Shown: positions 7,919-17,800 of the stretch, piece by piece
Numbering within the stretch: the first letter of the stretch is position 1
Layout: each line of letters opens with the position of its first letter
From: Betaproteobacteria bacterium
Lineage (GTDB): Bacteria; Pseudomonadota; Gammaproteobacteria; Burkholderiales; Burkholderiaceae_C
Direction of reading: 5' to 3'
Assembly: GCA_016704535.1 (NCBI GenBank)
Contig: JADIZZ010000003.1
Span: 434,001 to 498,000, forward strand
Length of the DNA stretch: 64,000 nt
The notes under the pieces: generated by a model
Seen by the model: the letters and a program-made list of their open reading frames with translations, nothing else
Database searches by the model: none
What the model was told of the DNA's origin: nothing
Translations under genes and position numbers: made by a program

Positions 7919-9113
7919 TCTGCTCGCCTTCGCGCTCGGTGCCGCCAGCGGCAACCGTGTGCGCACCGCGTTGTCGATGCTGGCCATGGCCATCGGCGTG
8001 GCCGCGGTGGTCACGCTCACCGCGCTGGGCGACGGCGCACGCCGCTACGTGATGCGCGAGTTCAGCGCCATCGGCAGCAACCTGGTCATCGTGCTGCCCG
8101 GCCGCACCGAGACCGGTGGCATCAACCCCGGCAGCTTTGGCGGCGTGACGCCGCGCGACCTGACCGTCGACGACGCACGCGCGCTGCTGCGCGCCCCTGC
8201 CGTGCGCCGCGCCGCGCCGCTGACCGTGGGCACCTCGGAGCTGTCGGTGAACGGACGCCTGCGCGAAAGCATGGTGGTGGGATCGACGGCCGAGTTTCTG
8301 GAGGTGCGGCAGTTCAGGATGGGGCAGGGCCAATTCCTCCCGGTCGAAGACTGGGGCCGCGGCTCCCCGGTGATGGTGCTGGGTGCCAAGCTGCGTGCCG
8401 ACCTCTTCGGCAACGCCAACGCGCTGGGGCAATTCGTGCGCGTGGGCGACCGGCGCTTCCGTGTCATCGGCGTGCTGGCGGCTACCGGCAGCGGGCTGGG
8501 CATGAACACCGATGAGCTGGCGGTGGTGCCGGTGTCCATCGCGCTTTCGATGTTCAACACCAACACGCTGTTCCGCATCCTCGTGGAAGCGCGCAACCGC
8601 GATGCCATCACTCCGGCAAAGGAGCAGGCCCTGGCCATCCTCCAGGCCCGTCACGAGGGCGAGAAGGACGTCACCGTGATCACGCAGGACGCGTTGCTGG
8701 CCACCTTCGACCGCCTCATCGGCACGCTGACGCTGGCCGTGGCCGGCATCGCGGCCATCAGCCTGGCCGTGGCCGGCATCCTGGTGATGAACGTGATGCT
8801 GGTATCGGTGGCGCAGCGGCGCAGCGAGATCGGGTTGCTGAAGGCGCTGGGCGCCAGCGGGGCCACGATACGCACTGCCTTCCTGGTCGAGGCGGCGCTG
8901 CTGTCGGGCTGCGGTGCGCTGGTGGGTTATGCACTCGGGTTGGCCGGTGCGGCTGTGATACGCGCGCTGTATCCGGTGTTCCCGGCCTACCCGCCCGACT
9001 GGGCGGTGCTGGCGGGGCTGGGCACCGCGGTGGCCACTGGGCTCGTTTTCGGCGTGCTGCCGGCGCGGCGAGCGGCGCAGCTGGATCCCGTCACTGCGCT
9101 GGCCCGACGATGA
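7905..9113 (+). CDS. ABC transporter permease, MacB/FtsX type (first)
   Basis: A 402-residue permease. One membrane helix follows the start (about residues 18-40, TALSMLAMAIGVAAVVTL), then a large MacB-like periplasmic domain (about 55-265), then three C-terminal helices (about 280-395). FtsX motifs are near the end (SVAQRRSEIGLLKALGAS; LPARRAAQLDPVTALAR). The start overlaps the ATPase gene; an upstream start in this frame would lie inside the ATPase gene and is rejected. With the next gene it forms a pair of different permeases, so the transporter is probably a heterodimer. Substrate unknown; relatives export macrolides, peptides or lipids. Confidence 0.9.
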   Translation: MRAPDLLAFALGAASGNRVRTALSMLAMAIGVAAVVTLTALGDGARRYVMREFSAIGSNLVIVLPGRTETGGINPGSFGGVTPRDLTVDDARALLRAPAVRRAAPLTVGTSELSVNGRLRESMVVGSTAEFLEVRQFRMGQGQFLPVEDWGRGSPVMVLGAKLRADLFGNANALGQFVRVGDRRFRVIGVLAATGSGLGMNTDELAVVPVSIALSMFNTNTLFRILVEARNRDAITPAKEQALAILQARHEGEKDVTVITQDALLATFDRLIGTLTLAVAGIAAISLAVAGILVMNVMLVSVAQRRSEIGLLKALGASGATIRTAFLVEAALLSGCGALVGYALGLAGAAVIRALYPVFPAYPPDWAVLAGLGTAVATGLVFGVLPARRAAQLDPVTALARR

Positions 9114-9123
9114 GGACGAAGCC

Positions 9124-10326
9124 ATGACCCCCGGCGACGCGGTGCGTTTCGCCTGGCGTTCGATCACCGCGCACCGCCTGCGCAGCGTGCTCACGCTGTC
9201 GGGCATTGCGGTAGGCATCGCGGCGGTGATCCTGCTCACCTCCATCGGCGAAGGCGTGCACCGCTTCGTCATGGCCGAGTTCTCGCAGTTCGGCACCCAC
9301 GTCATCGGCATCATGCCGGGCCGCACCACGGCCAGCGGCGGTGTGCCGGCGGGGCTGCCCACCTCGGTGCGGCCGCTGACGCTGGACGATGCGCGCTCGC
9401 TTCGGCGCGTGCCGGGCGTCGTCGGCGTGGTGCCCACGGCCTGGGGCAATGCCGAGGCGCAGGCGCGCGGCCGGGTGCGGCGCACCATCGTCTACGGGGT
9501 GTCCGATGCCGCGCTGGCCGTATTCAACATGCAGGTGGCGGTGGGCCAGTTCCTGCCCGGCGACGGCGCCGACGAGGCGCGCAGCTTCGTCGTTCTGGGC
9601 CCCAAGCTGAAGCACGAACTCTTCGGCGCCGAGAGCGCGCTGGGCGAACGCCTGCGCCTGGGCGGGCAGAGCTTCCGCGTCATCGGCGTGCTGGCGCCCA
9701 AGGGTCAGTTCCTGGGCCTGGACCTCGACGACACGGCCTTCGTGCCGGCGGCGCGCGCGATGGAACTCTTCAACCGCGACAGCCTGACCGAAATCCACCT
9801 CACCTACGACCCCGAGGTGGCCTCGCGCAGCGTGGCGGCAGCGGCCGAGGCGATATTGGCGGCCCGTCACGGCCGCGCCGACTTCACCGTGACGACGCAG
9901 GAAGAGATGCTGGGCACGCTGTCGAACATCCTGGACGTACTGACGATGGCGGTGGCGGCTCTGGGCAGCATCTCGCTGCTGGTGGGCGCGGTGGGCATCG
10001 TCACCATCATGACCATCGCGGTGGCCGAACGCACACCCGAGATCGGGCTGATGATGGCGCTGGGCAGCCAGCGCCGCATGATCCTGTGGCTGTTTCTAGG
10101 CGAAGCGGTGGTGCTGGCGGTGCTGGGCAGCCTGCTGGGCGTGGCCATCGGCTTCGGGCTGGCGCAGTTGATCCGCGCCGCGGTGCCGGCGCTGCCGGTG
10201 TCCACGCCCATGGTCTACGTGCTGCTGTCGGTGGCCAGCAGCGCCCTCATCGGCCTGGCGGCCGGCGTGCTGCCGGCGCGCCATGCGGCACGGCTGGACC
10301 CGGTAGACGCGCTGCGCGCCGAGTGA
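9124..10326 (+). CDS. ABC transporter permease, MacB/FtsX type (second)
   Basis: A 400-residue permease with the same plan as its neighbour: N-terminal helix (SVLTLSGIAVGIAAVILLTS), MacB-like periplasmic domain, and three C-terminal helices with VAERTPEIGLMMALGS and LPARHAARLDPVDALRAE. It begins 10 bases after the first permease. The two proteins are clearly related over their whole length, consistent with an old duplication. Convergent with the following minus-strand lipoprotein gene. Confidence 0.9.
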   Translation: MTPGDAVRFAWRSITAHRLRSVLTLSGIAVGIAAVILLTSIGEGVHRFVMAEFSQFGTHVIGIMPGRTTASGGVPAGLPTSVRPLTLDDARSLRRVPGVVGVVPTAWGNAEAQARGRVRRTIVYGVSDAALAVFNMQVAVGQFLPGDGADEARSFVVLGPKLKHELFGAESALGERLRLGGQSFRVIGVLAPKGQFLGLDLDDTAFVPAARAMELFNRDSLTEIHLTYDPEVASRSVAAAAEAILAARHGRADFTVTTQEEMLGTLSNILDVLTMAVAALGSISLLVGAVGIVTIMTIAVAERTPEIGLMMALGSQRRMILWLFLGEAVVLAVLGSLLGVAIGFGLAQLIRAAVPALPVSTPMVYVLLSVASSALIGLAAGVLPARHAARLDPVDALRAE

Positions 10327-10333
10327 GATCGCT

Positions 10334-10951
10334 TCAGGGCGCCAGGGTGGCGATGCGCAAGCGCACCGAGGTGCTGCCCTCGGCCGCGGGTTCGCCCAGG
10401 CGTGCCAGCGCCACGCCACGGTCGCGCAGGTGGCGTTGCACGTCGGCGGCACGCTGCAATGCCAGCGTGGAGGGTGCACCAGCGGTGTCGCCCGGTGCGG
10501 ACAGCAGCGTCAGCCGCGTGCCGGGCCGGCGGCGCAGGCTTTGGGCTACCTTGTCGAGCACCGCGCCAAGTGCCGGTTTGACCTGGCTGCGGCCGGCGTC
10601 GAAGCAGAACTCGCGTGGCACATCGACGGCCAGCGCGCCGTCGCTGCGCTGCGCTATGCGTACCGGCGTGCCCCGGAACCAGTCTTGGAGCCAGCGCTGT
10701 TCGATTGCCAGGGCCTCGGCGCCGGCAGTGCGTCCCTTGGGCGTAGCGGCACTTGGGGTGGCCGCCGGCGCTGTGGGGGTTGGCGGCGGCGTTGAAGCTC
10801 CCTGGTCAGGTGGCCCGGGACGCGGTGCCAAACCGGCGCAACCGCTCACTGTGATCGCCACGACGAACCCCAGCGCCTGCGACAGGCCGCTGCGCAGAGG
10901 CGGCGACCAGGTCGACGCGGCGGCGTGCGGGGCGAACCGGGTCGGCGTCAT
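10334..10951 (-). CDS. OmpA-like domain lipoprotein
   Basis: A 205-residue protein. The N-terminus has a hydrophobic segment ending in a lipobox (VSGCAG, Cys near residue 39), then a Pro/Thr/Ala linker (about 45-75). A C-terminal domain resembles the OmpA/MotB peptidoglycan-binding fold (FDAGRSQVKPALGAVLDKVAQSL, then LALQRAADVQRHLRDRGV). The match is to the general pattern only. It probably sits in the outer membrane and touches the cell wall. The upstream minus-strand gene ends only 6 bases before it, so the two form a transcription unit. No specific function recognised. Confidence 0.62.
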   Translation of the reverse strand: MTPTRFAPHAAASTWSPPLRSGLSQALGFVVAITVSGCAGLAPRPGPPDQGASTPPPTPTAPAATPSAATPKGRTAGAEALAIEQRWLQDWFRGTPVRIAQRSDGALAVDVPREFCFDAGRSQVKPALGAVLDKVAQSLRRRPGTRLTLLSAPGDTAGAPSTLALQRAADVQRHLRDRGVALARLGEPAAEGSTSVRLRIATLAP

Positions 10952-10957
10952 GCGACG

Positions 10958-11650
10958 TTACGGCACCAGGGCCACGCGCATGCCCAGCAGCGGACCGCCG
11001 TGGCCGCCGAGGATGCGCAGCGTCGCCTGACGCGGCCTGAAGCCCGCGGGCAGCGGCAGGCCGCCGCGCAGCACGGCCAGCGCTCCCAGGCTCAGCGCCA
11101 CCGGTGGCAGTGTCACCGCGGTTTCGCTGCGCCCCTGCGTGTCGCCGGAGACGACCAGCTGCATCACGGCCGCCAACGGCCGCCCCGTGGCGCGCTCGCG
11201 GCTCAGCGCCACGTCGTAGGCCAGCTGACCGTCCTTGAGAACGAAGTGCATCGCGCGCACCGCCACGGCGCCGGCGCGCGGGTCGGGCGGCAGCGCGTCG
11301 ACCACCGCGGCCAGGTCGGCCTGCAGCCGTTCGATGGTGGCCCTTCCCGCCGTCAGTTCGGCCAGCTGCTTCTGCCTGCCGTCGATGGCCGCAGCCAGCT
11401 GCAGGTTGAGCTGTGCCTGCGTCTGTGCCAGGCGCAGCCTCTCGGCCTCGGCGGTCACGAAGGCCGCGGTCGTGCGAGCCGACTCCTCGGCCGTCAGGCG
11501 CGGTGGCAGCACCTCTTCCTGCAGGTAGACCACGCCACCCGAGCCCACCGCCACGCCGGCCAGCAGCAGCCACAGCCAGCGCGGCAGACGCCAGCGTGAA
11601 CGACGCTGGTCATAGCGTGAGAAGGAAACGGCGCGGGATCGGCTGAACAT
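10958..11650 (-). CDS. Uncharacterised membrane-anchored coiled-coil protein
   Basis: A 230-residue protein with a basic N-terminus (RYDQRRSRWRLPRW), one membrane helix (about residues 26-44) and a coiled-coil-like stretch (about 52-110) rich in Ala, Glu, Gln and Arg. A beta-rich C-terminal domain follows. The frame stays open much further upstream, but that stretch runs antisense through the narK1 start. The ATG at 11650 just before the basic and membrane segments is the sensible start, though no strong ribosome-binding site is visible. It may work with the OmpA-like lipoprotein downstream, by analogy with inner-to-outer membrane bridging pairs; this is inference. Confidence 0.6.
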   Translation of the reverse strand: MFSRSRAVSFSRYDQRRSRWRLPRWLWLLLAGVAVGSGGVVYLQEEVLPPRLTAEESARTTAAFVTAEAERLRLAQTQAQLNLQLAAAIDGRQKQLAELTAGRATIERLQADLAAVVDALPPDPRAGAVAVRAMHFVLKDGQLAYDVALSRERATGRPLAAVMQLVVSGDTQGRSETAVTLPPVALSLGALAVLRGGLPLPAGFRPRQATLRILGGHGGPLLGMRVALVP

Positions 11651-11894
11651 CAGGGGCGGCAGTGCAAGCGTAGGGAAGGGCGGCACGGTGGGGCCCGTGG
11701 CCGCCACGCATGCAACACGATGTAGGCAGGCCGGACGCCGCAACGCGGTGGGCGAGGGGCCGTGGCGGCGGGTTGCGCCCCGCGGGCGGGCCGCTGCGGG
11801 GCATCGCTCCGGTGCGCTGCTGCAGCCTGCTGGCGAACGTTTGCGGACACACCTTGCAAAGTCCAACTGCGCCGGGCATCCCGGTGCAGGCGCC

Positions 11895-11908
11895 TTGCGC
11901 CAGGTCAA
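11895..11908 (+). promoter_or_regulatory. FNR/DNR-type binding dyad upstream of narK1
   Basis: TTGCGCCAGGTCAA has the TTG-N8-CAA core of FNR-family sites (consensus TTGAT-N4-ATCAA). Its centre is about 30 bases before a -10-like TACACC, as in class II FNR promoters, which would place transcription start near 11943. The flanking bases of the half-sites are imperfect. Confidence 0.45.
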
Positions 11909-11943
11909 GCCGCCACGGTTTGGCGCCCGGACTACACCTTCCG

Positions 11944-12059
11944 AACGATGGCGCGGGCACCGCTCATCGTTCTTCCGGCTCGCCGCAGCTGGTCGCCGGG
12001 AGGATGTGCGGCAGCAACCCCGAAGGCCACAGTCCCCTGCAACCCGAACGGAGTTGCAG
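11944..12059 (+). promoter_or_regulatory. Structured 5' leader of narK1 with three hairpins
   Basis: Hairpin 1: AACGATG-GCG (11944-11953) pairs with CGC-T-CATCGTT (11961-11971) around a 7-base loop. Hairpin 2: the strand at 11971-11979 pairs with 11995-12003, with core CCGGC/GCCGG. Hairpin 3: CTGCAAC (12037-12043) pairs perfectly with GTTGCAG (12053-12059), ending directly at the ATG at 12060. The loop of hairpin 3 contains ACGGA, part of the ribosome-binding site. ANGGA in such a loop is the recognition element of CsrA/RsmA proteins. Function is inferred from structure only. Confidence 0.45.
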
Positions 12060-13346
12060 ATGGCCCCCGCAGACCTCACCCACCGCCCCCGCGAAGCCTG
12101 GAGCGTGCTCATCGTCAGCACGCTGGCCTTCACCGTGTGCTTCATGGTGTGGATGATGTTCGCCGTCATCGGCATCCCGCTGAAGAAGACGCTGGGGCTC
12201 AACGCCACCGAGTTCGGCCTGCTCACCGCGATGCCGGTGCTGACGGGCTCGCTGATCCGCGTGCCGCTGGGCATCTGGACCGACAAGTACGGCGGCCGCA
12301 TCGTGATGGCCACGCTGATGGCGGTGACGGTGCCGGCCATCTTCCTGATGGCCTACGCCACGGCCTACTGGCACTTCCTCGTCATCGGCCTCTTCGTCGG
12401 CCTGGCTGGCGGCAGCTTCTCGGTCGGCACGCCCTACGTGGCGCGCTGGTTCCCGCGCAACCGCCAGGGCATGGCGATGGGCGTCTACGGCGCCGGCAAC
12501 TCGGGCGCGGCGGTCAACAAGTTCGTCGCGCCGGCGCTGCTGGTGGCCTTCGGCTGGACCATGGTGCCGCAGGTCTACGCGGCCATCATGCTGGGCACGC
12601 TGGTCGTGTTCTGGCTCTTCAGCCACAGCGACCCCGCGCACCTGGTGCCCAGCCACGTGAAGTTCAGCGACCAGCTGAAGATGCTGAAGGACCCCAAAGT
12701 GCTGAAGTACTGCCAGTACTACAGCATCGTCTTCGGCGGCTACGTCGCCTTGAGCCTGTGGATGGTGCAGTACTACGTCGGCGAGTTCGGCCTCGACATC
12801 CGCATCGCCGCCCTGCTGGCCGCCTGCTTCAGCCTGCCGGGCGGCGTGCTGCGCGCCGTCGGCGGCGTGTTGTCCGACAAGTTCGGCGCCCACGCCGTCA
12901 CCTGGTGGGTGATGTGGGCGAGCTGGATCTGCCTGTTCCTGCTGAGCTACCCGCAGACCGACATGACCATCCTCACGGTCGATGGTCCGCGAACCTTCCA
13001 CGTCGGCCTCAACGTCTACCTGTTCACCGCGCTGATGTTCCTTCTGGGCATCTGCTGGGCCTTCGGCAAGGCCAGCGTCTTCAAGTACATCAGCGACGAC
13101 TTCCCGCACAACATCGGCACCGTGAGCGGCATCGTCGGCCTGGCCGGCGGCATGGGCGGCTTCGTGCTGCCGATCCTGTTCGGCGCGCTGATGGACCTGA
13201 CCGGCATCCGCAGCAGCGCCTTCATGCTGATGTACGGCGTGGTCTGGGTCTCGCTGATCTGGATGTACTGGACCGAGGTGCGCAAGACCGAAGTGATGGG
13301 TGCCAACGCGCCCGTCTCGCCGCTGTCGCGCAGCTTCACGCGCTGA
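12060..13346 (+). CDS. narK1: Nitrate/nitrite transporter, NarK1 type
   Basis: A 428-residue major facilitator protein with about 12 membrane segments. Nitrate-porter signatures are visible: RVPLGIWTDKYGGR in the first half, GLAGGSFSVGTPYVARWFP, and GGVLRAVGGVLSDKFGA and SDDFPHNIGTVSG in the second half. Glycine-rich signatures with one Arg in each half fit the NNP family. NarK1-type proteins are thought to bring nitrate in with protons. The start is the ATG following the third leader hairpin; the open frame further upstream is not coding. It is the first gene of the nar operon, 38 bases before narK2. Confidence 0.9.
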   Translation: MAPADLTHRPREAWSVLIVSTLAFTVCFMVWMMFAVIGIPLKKTLGLNATEFGLLTAMPVLTGSLIRVPLGIWTDKYGGRIVMATLMAVTVPAIFLMAYATAYWHFLVIGLFVGLAGGSFSVGTPYVARWFPRNRQGMAMGVYGAGNSGAAVNKFVAPALLVAFGWTMVPQVYAAIMLGTLVVFWLFSHSDPAHLVPSHVKFSDQLKMLKDPKVLKYCQYYSIVFGGYVALSLWMVQYYVGEFGLDIRIAALLAACFSLPGGVLRAVGGVLSDKFGAHAVTWWVMWASWICLFLLSYPQTDMTILTVDGPRTFHVGLNVYLFTALMFLLGICWAFGKASVFKYISDDFPHNIGTVSGIVGLAGGMGGFVLPILFGALMDLTGIRSSAFMLMYGVVWVSLIWMYWTEVRKTEVMGANAPVSPLSRSFTR

Positions 13347-13384
13347 TCCCTTCCCCCCAAGAACACCTCACCTGGAGAACCACC

Positions 13385-14770
13385 ATGGCTTCTCATGTCA
13401 TCACCCAATGGAACCCGGAAGACAAGCGCTTCTGGGACAGCAGCGGCCGCGGCGTCGCGCAGCGCAACCTGTGGCTGTCCATCCCCGCGCTCACGCTGGC
13501 CTTCGCGGTGTGGATGGTGTGGAGCGTGGTCGTCGTCAACCTGCCGGCGGTGGGCTTCAAGTACAGCACCAACCAGCTGTTCTGGCTGGCGGCACTGCCG
13601 GCGCTGTGCGGCGCCACGCTGCGCATCTTCTACAGCTTCGCCGTGCCCATCTTCGGTGGCCGGCGCTGGACGGCGATCTCCACCGCCACGTTGCTTCTGC
13701 CCGCCCTGGGCATCGGCTTCGCGGTGCAGAAGCCCGACACACCCTACGAGGTGATGGTGGTGCTGGCGCTGCTGTGCGGCTTCGGCGGTGGCAACTTCGC
13801 CAGCTCGATGGCCAACATCAGCTTCTTCTTCCCGAAGGCGCAGAAGGGCTACGCGTTGGGCATGAACGCGGGCCTGGGCAACCTGGGCGTGAGCATCGTG
13901 CAGTTTGTGGTGCCGCTGGTCATCACGGCCGGTGTCTTTGGTGCCATCGGCGGTCAACCGGCGATGGTCACCAAGGCCGGCCAGACCTCGCCGATGTGGC
14001 TGCAGAACGCCGGCTTCATCTGGGTGCCCTTCATCCTGGCCAGCGCCGTCGCTGCGTGGTTCGGCATGAACGACCTGGCCGAGGCCAAGGCCAGCTTCGC
14101 CGACCAGGCCGTGATCTTCAAGCGCAAGCACAACTGGCTGATGTGCTGGCTGTACCTGGGCACCTTCGGCAGCTTCATCGGCTACAGCGCCGGCTTCCCG
14201 CTGCTCATCAAGAGCCAGTTTCCGGGCATCAATGCGCTGCAGTACGCCTGGCTCGGGCCGCTGGTGGGTGCGCTGGTGCGGCCGCTGGGTGGCTGGCTGA
14301 GCGACAAGCTGGGCGGCGCGCGCGTCACCTTCTGGAACTTCATCGTCATGGCCGGCGGCGTGTTCGCGGTGCTGCAGTTCCTGCCGCACGGCGGGCAGGG
14401 GGGCAACTTCACCGGCTTCCTGATCAGTTTCATGTGCCTGTTCGCTGCCTCGGGCATCGGCAACGGCAGCACCTTCCGCATGATCCCGGTGATCTTCCTC
14501 ACCGAGCGTCAGCGTGCCGCCGAAGGGCAGGGTACCGCCGCGAAGGAACAAGCGGTGAAGGACGCCAACAAGGAAGCCGCGGCGGTGCTGGGCTTCAGCA
14601 GCGCCATCGGCGCCTACGGCGGCTTCTTCATCCCCAAGAGCTACGGCACCTCGATCGCGATGACGGGCAGCCCCGACGGCGCGCTCTACGCCTTCATCTT
14701 CTTCTATGCCACCTGCATCGCGATGACCTGGTGGCATTACAGCCGCAAGAACGCCCAGATGCCCTGCTGA
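13385..14770 (+). CDS. narK2: Nitrate/nitrite antiporter, NarK2 type
   Basis: A 461-residue nitrate/nitrite porter with 12 predicted membrane segments. The N-terminus (WNPEDKRFWDSSGRGVAQRNLWLSI) and the motifs GGGNFASSMANISFFFP and RPLGGWLSDKLGGARVT belong to the NarK/NarU antiporter branch. The loop near residues 370-405 (ERQRAAEG... KEQAVKDANKEAAAVLG) is typical of NarK2. It would exchange nitrate for nitrite during nitrate respiration. A clear ribosome-binding site (CCTGGAGAACCACC) precedes the ATG. NarK1 and NarK2 are separate here, while some denitrifiers have them fused. Confidence 0.92.
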   Translation: MASHVITQWNPEDKRFWDSSGRGVAQRNLWLSIPALTLAFAVWMVWSVVVVNLPAVGFKYSTNQLFWLAALPALCGATLRIFYSFAVPIFGGRRWTAISTATLLLPALGIGFAVQKPDTPYEVMVVLALLCGFGGGNFASSMANISFFFPKAQKGYALGMNAGLGNLGVSIVQFVVPLVITAGVFGAIGGQPAMVTKAGQTSPMWLQNAGFIWVPFILASAVAAWFGMNDLAEAKASFADQAVIFKRKHNWLMCWLYLGTFGSFIGYSAGFPLLIKSQFPGINALQYAWLGPLVGALVRPLGGWLSDKLGGARVTFWNFIVMAGGVFAVLQFLPHGGQGGNFTGFLISFMCLFAASGIGNGSTFRMIPVIFLTERQRAAEGQGTAAKEQAVKDANKEAAAVLGFSSAIGAYGGFFIPKSYGTSIAMTGSPDGALYAFIFFYATCIAMTWWHYSRKNAQMPC

Positions 14771-14804
14771 GCCCTGCTGGACAAGACTGCACCAAGGAAC
14801 ACGC

Positions 14805-17800
14805 ATGAGCCACTTTCTCGACCGCCTGACCCACTTCAGCCTGCCCAAGGAAACCTTCTCCGGCGATCACGGTGTGACCACCGGCGAAGACCGCACCTGG
14901 GAAGACGCCTACCGCAACCGCTGGGCCCACGACAAGATCGTGCGCAGCACGCACGGCGTGAACTGCACCGGCTCGTGCAGCTGGAAGATCTACGTCAAGG
15001 GCGGCATCGTCACCTGGGAAACGCAGCAGACCGACTACCCGCGCACCCGCTGGGACATGCCCAACCACGAGCCGCGCGGCTGCGCCCGTGGAGCCAGCTA
15101 TTCCTGGTACCTGTACAGCGCCAACCGCGTGAAGTACCCCATGGTGCGCGGCCGCCTGCTCGAGCGTTGGCGCGTGGCGATGAAGACGGCGAAGACGCCG
15201 GTCGACGCCTGGGCCACCATCGTCGAGAACGACGAGGCGCGGCGCGACTACCAGAAGATCCGCGGCATGGGCGGCTTCGTTCGCAGCACCTGGGACGAGG
15301 TGAACCAGCTCATCGCGGCGGCCAACGTCTACACGATCAAAAGGCACGGGCCCGACCGCGTGATCGGCTTCTCGCCCATCCCGGCGATGAGCATGGTGAG
15401 CTACGCCGCGGGTAGCCGCTACCTGAGCCTGATCGGCGGCGTTTGCATGAGCTTCTACGACTGGTACTGCGACCTGCCGCCGGCCAGCCCGCAGATCTGG
15501 GGCGAGCAGACCGACGTGCCGGAATCGGCCGATTGGTACAACAGCACCTACATCATCGCCTGGGGCAGCAACGTGCCGCAGACGCGCACGCCCGACGCGC
15601 ACTTCTTCACCGAGGTGCGCTACAAGGGCGCGACGACGGTGGCGGTGACGCCCGACTATTCTGAGGTCGCTAAGCTCGCCGACCTCTGGCTGCACCCGAA
15701 GCAGGGCACCGACGCCGCACTGGCGATGGCCATGGGCCACGTGGCGCTGAACGAGTTCTACTTCAAGCAGCGCAGCCCCTACTTCGACAACTACGCGCGC
15801 CGCTACACCGACCTGCCTTTGCTGGTGATGCTCAAGGAGCACCAGCTGCCCGACGGCACGATCACCCTGGTGCCCGACCGCTACCTGCGCGCCAGTGACT
15901 TCAACGGCAAGCTCGGCCAGCAGAACAACCCGGAGTGGAAGACGGTGGCCTTCGATACCGACGGCCGCGCCGTGCTGCCCAACGGCAGCATCGGCTTCCG
16001 CTGGGGCCAGGAGTCGGAGGTCGGCAGGGTCGACGCCGGCAAGTGGAACCTGGAAGACAAGGAAGCGCGCCACGGGCAGCAGGTCAAGCTGAAGCTGTCG
16101 GTGCTGGAAGAGGGCTCGCAGGCGCACGAGGTCGTGGGTGTCGGCCTGCCTTACTTCGGCGGCATCGCCACGCCGCACTTCAAGTCGAACGCGCAGAACG
16201 GAGAGGTCAACTTCGTCAAGGTGCCGGCGGTGCGCCTGCGCCTGGGCAAGGACGGCGAGCACCGCGAGGCGCTCGTCGCCACGGTCTTCGACCTGCAGGC
16301 CGCGCAGTACGGCATCGACCGCGGGCTGGGCAGCGGCGCGAAGAGCTACGACGACAACGCCGCCTACACGCCGGCGTGGGCCGAGAGCATCACCGGCATG
16401 CCGCGCGACCAGATCGTCACCGTGGCGCGCCAGTTCGCCGAGAACGCGCACAAGACGCAGGGCAAGTCGATGATCATCATCGGCGCGGCGATGAACCACT
16501 GGTACCACGCCGACATGAACTACCGCGGCGTCATCAACCTCCTGATGATGTGCGGCTGCATCGGCCAGAGCGGCGGCGGCTGGGCGCACTACGTGGGCCA
16601 GGAGAAGCTGCGCCCGCAGACCGGCTGGGTGCCGCTGGCCTTCGGGTTGGACTGGATCCGCCCGCCGCGGCAGATGAACAGCACCAGCTTCTTCTACGCC
16701 CACAGCGACCAGTGGCGCTACGAGAAGCTGGGCATGGAAGAGATCGTCTCGCCGCTGGCCGACAAGAGCGTCTACGGCGGCACGATGATCGACTACAACG
16801 TGCGCGCCGAACGCATGGGCTGGCTGCCCAGCGCGCCGCAGCTCAAGACCAACCCGCTGCAGGTGGTGAAGGACGCCACCGCGGCCGGCATGGACGCCAA
16901 GGACTACGTCGTCAAGGCGCTGAAGGACGGCACCGTGCAGATGAGCTGCGAGGACCCCGATGCGCCGCAGAACTGGCCACGCAACCTGTTCGTGTGGCGC
17001 AGCAACCTGCTGGGCTCGTCGGGCAAGGGCCACGAGTACTTCTGCAAGCACCTGCTCGGCACCGAGAACGGCATCCAGGGCAAGGACCTCGGCAAGGACG
17101 ACGCCAAGCCCAGCGAAGTGAAGTGGCACGAGCACGCCCCGGTCGGCAAGCTCGATCTGGTGGTGACGCTCGACTTCCGCATGAGCACCACCTGCCTGTA
17201 CAGCGACATCGTGCTGCCCACCGCCAGCTGGTACGAGAAGAACGACCTCAACACCAGCGACATGCACCCCTTCATCCACCCGCTGAGTGCGGCCGTGGAC
17301 CCGGTGTGGCAGAGCAAGAGCGACTGGGAGATCTACAAGGGCTTCGCGAAGGCCTTCAGCGAAGTCTGCGTCGGCCACCTCGGCGTCGAGAAGGAGGTGG
17401 TCCTAACCCCCATCCTGCACGACACCGCCGGTGAACTGGCGCAGCCCTTCGACGTAAAGGAATGGCGCAAAGGCCAGTGCGAACTGATCCCGGGCAAGAC
17501 GGCGCCGCAGATCACGGTGGTGGAGCGCGACTACCCCAACACCTTCAAGCGCTTCACGGCACTCGGCCCCTTGATGAACAAGCTGGGCAACGGTGGCAAG
17601 GGCATCGGCTGGAAGACCGAGACCGAGGTCACGCAGCTCGGTCAGCTCAACGGCCTCACGCTGGGCGAGGGCGTGTCGCAGGGCATGCCGAAGATCGTGA
17701 CCGACATCGATGCCTGCGAGGTCATCCTGCAGCTGGCGCCCGAGACCAACGGCCATGTCGCCGTGAAGGCCTGGCAGGCGCTTGGCAAGCAGACCGGGCG

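Larger units (their letters stand above)
11651..12059. promoter_or_regulatory. nar operon promoter and leader region (409 bases without a gene)
   Basis: This divergent spacer separates the coiled-coil gene from narK1. It holds an FNR-type dyad (11895-11908), a weak -10-like TACACC (11933-11938), and a leader with three successive inverted repeats (11944-12059). Nothing that looks coding on either strand is convincing, although several out-of-frame ORFs cross it. Confidence 0.6.

Noticed and set aside
11857..11869. TTGCAAAGTCCAA as an FNR site
   Set aside because: The spacing between TTG and CAA is 7, not 8, and the halves do not match the consensus; the dyad at 11895 is better.
11688..12059. 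Upstream extensions of narK1 and of the opposing coiled-coil gene
   Set aside because: Both frames are open, but they overlap each other and the promoter region; the added residues are Arg/Pro/Ala-rich without similarity to either family.
11971..12059. Molybdenum-cofactor riboswitch in the nar leader
   Set aside because: Hairpins are present, but I could not match the conserved Moco motif blocks; only a generic structured leader is supported.
14694..17378. 894-residue open frame on the minus strand opposite narG
   Set aside because: It mirrors the narG codons (His/Ala/Val/Arg-rich, no domain), as do similar long antisense frames over narK, narX, carB, ftsH and addB. These are side effects of high GC at codon third positions.
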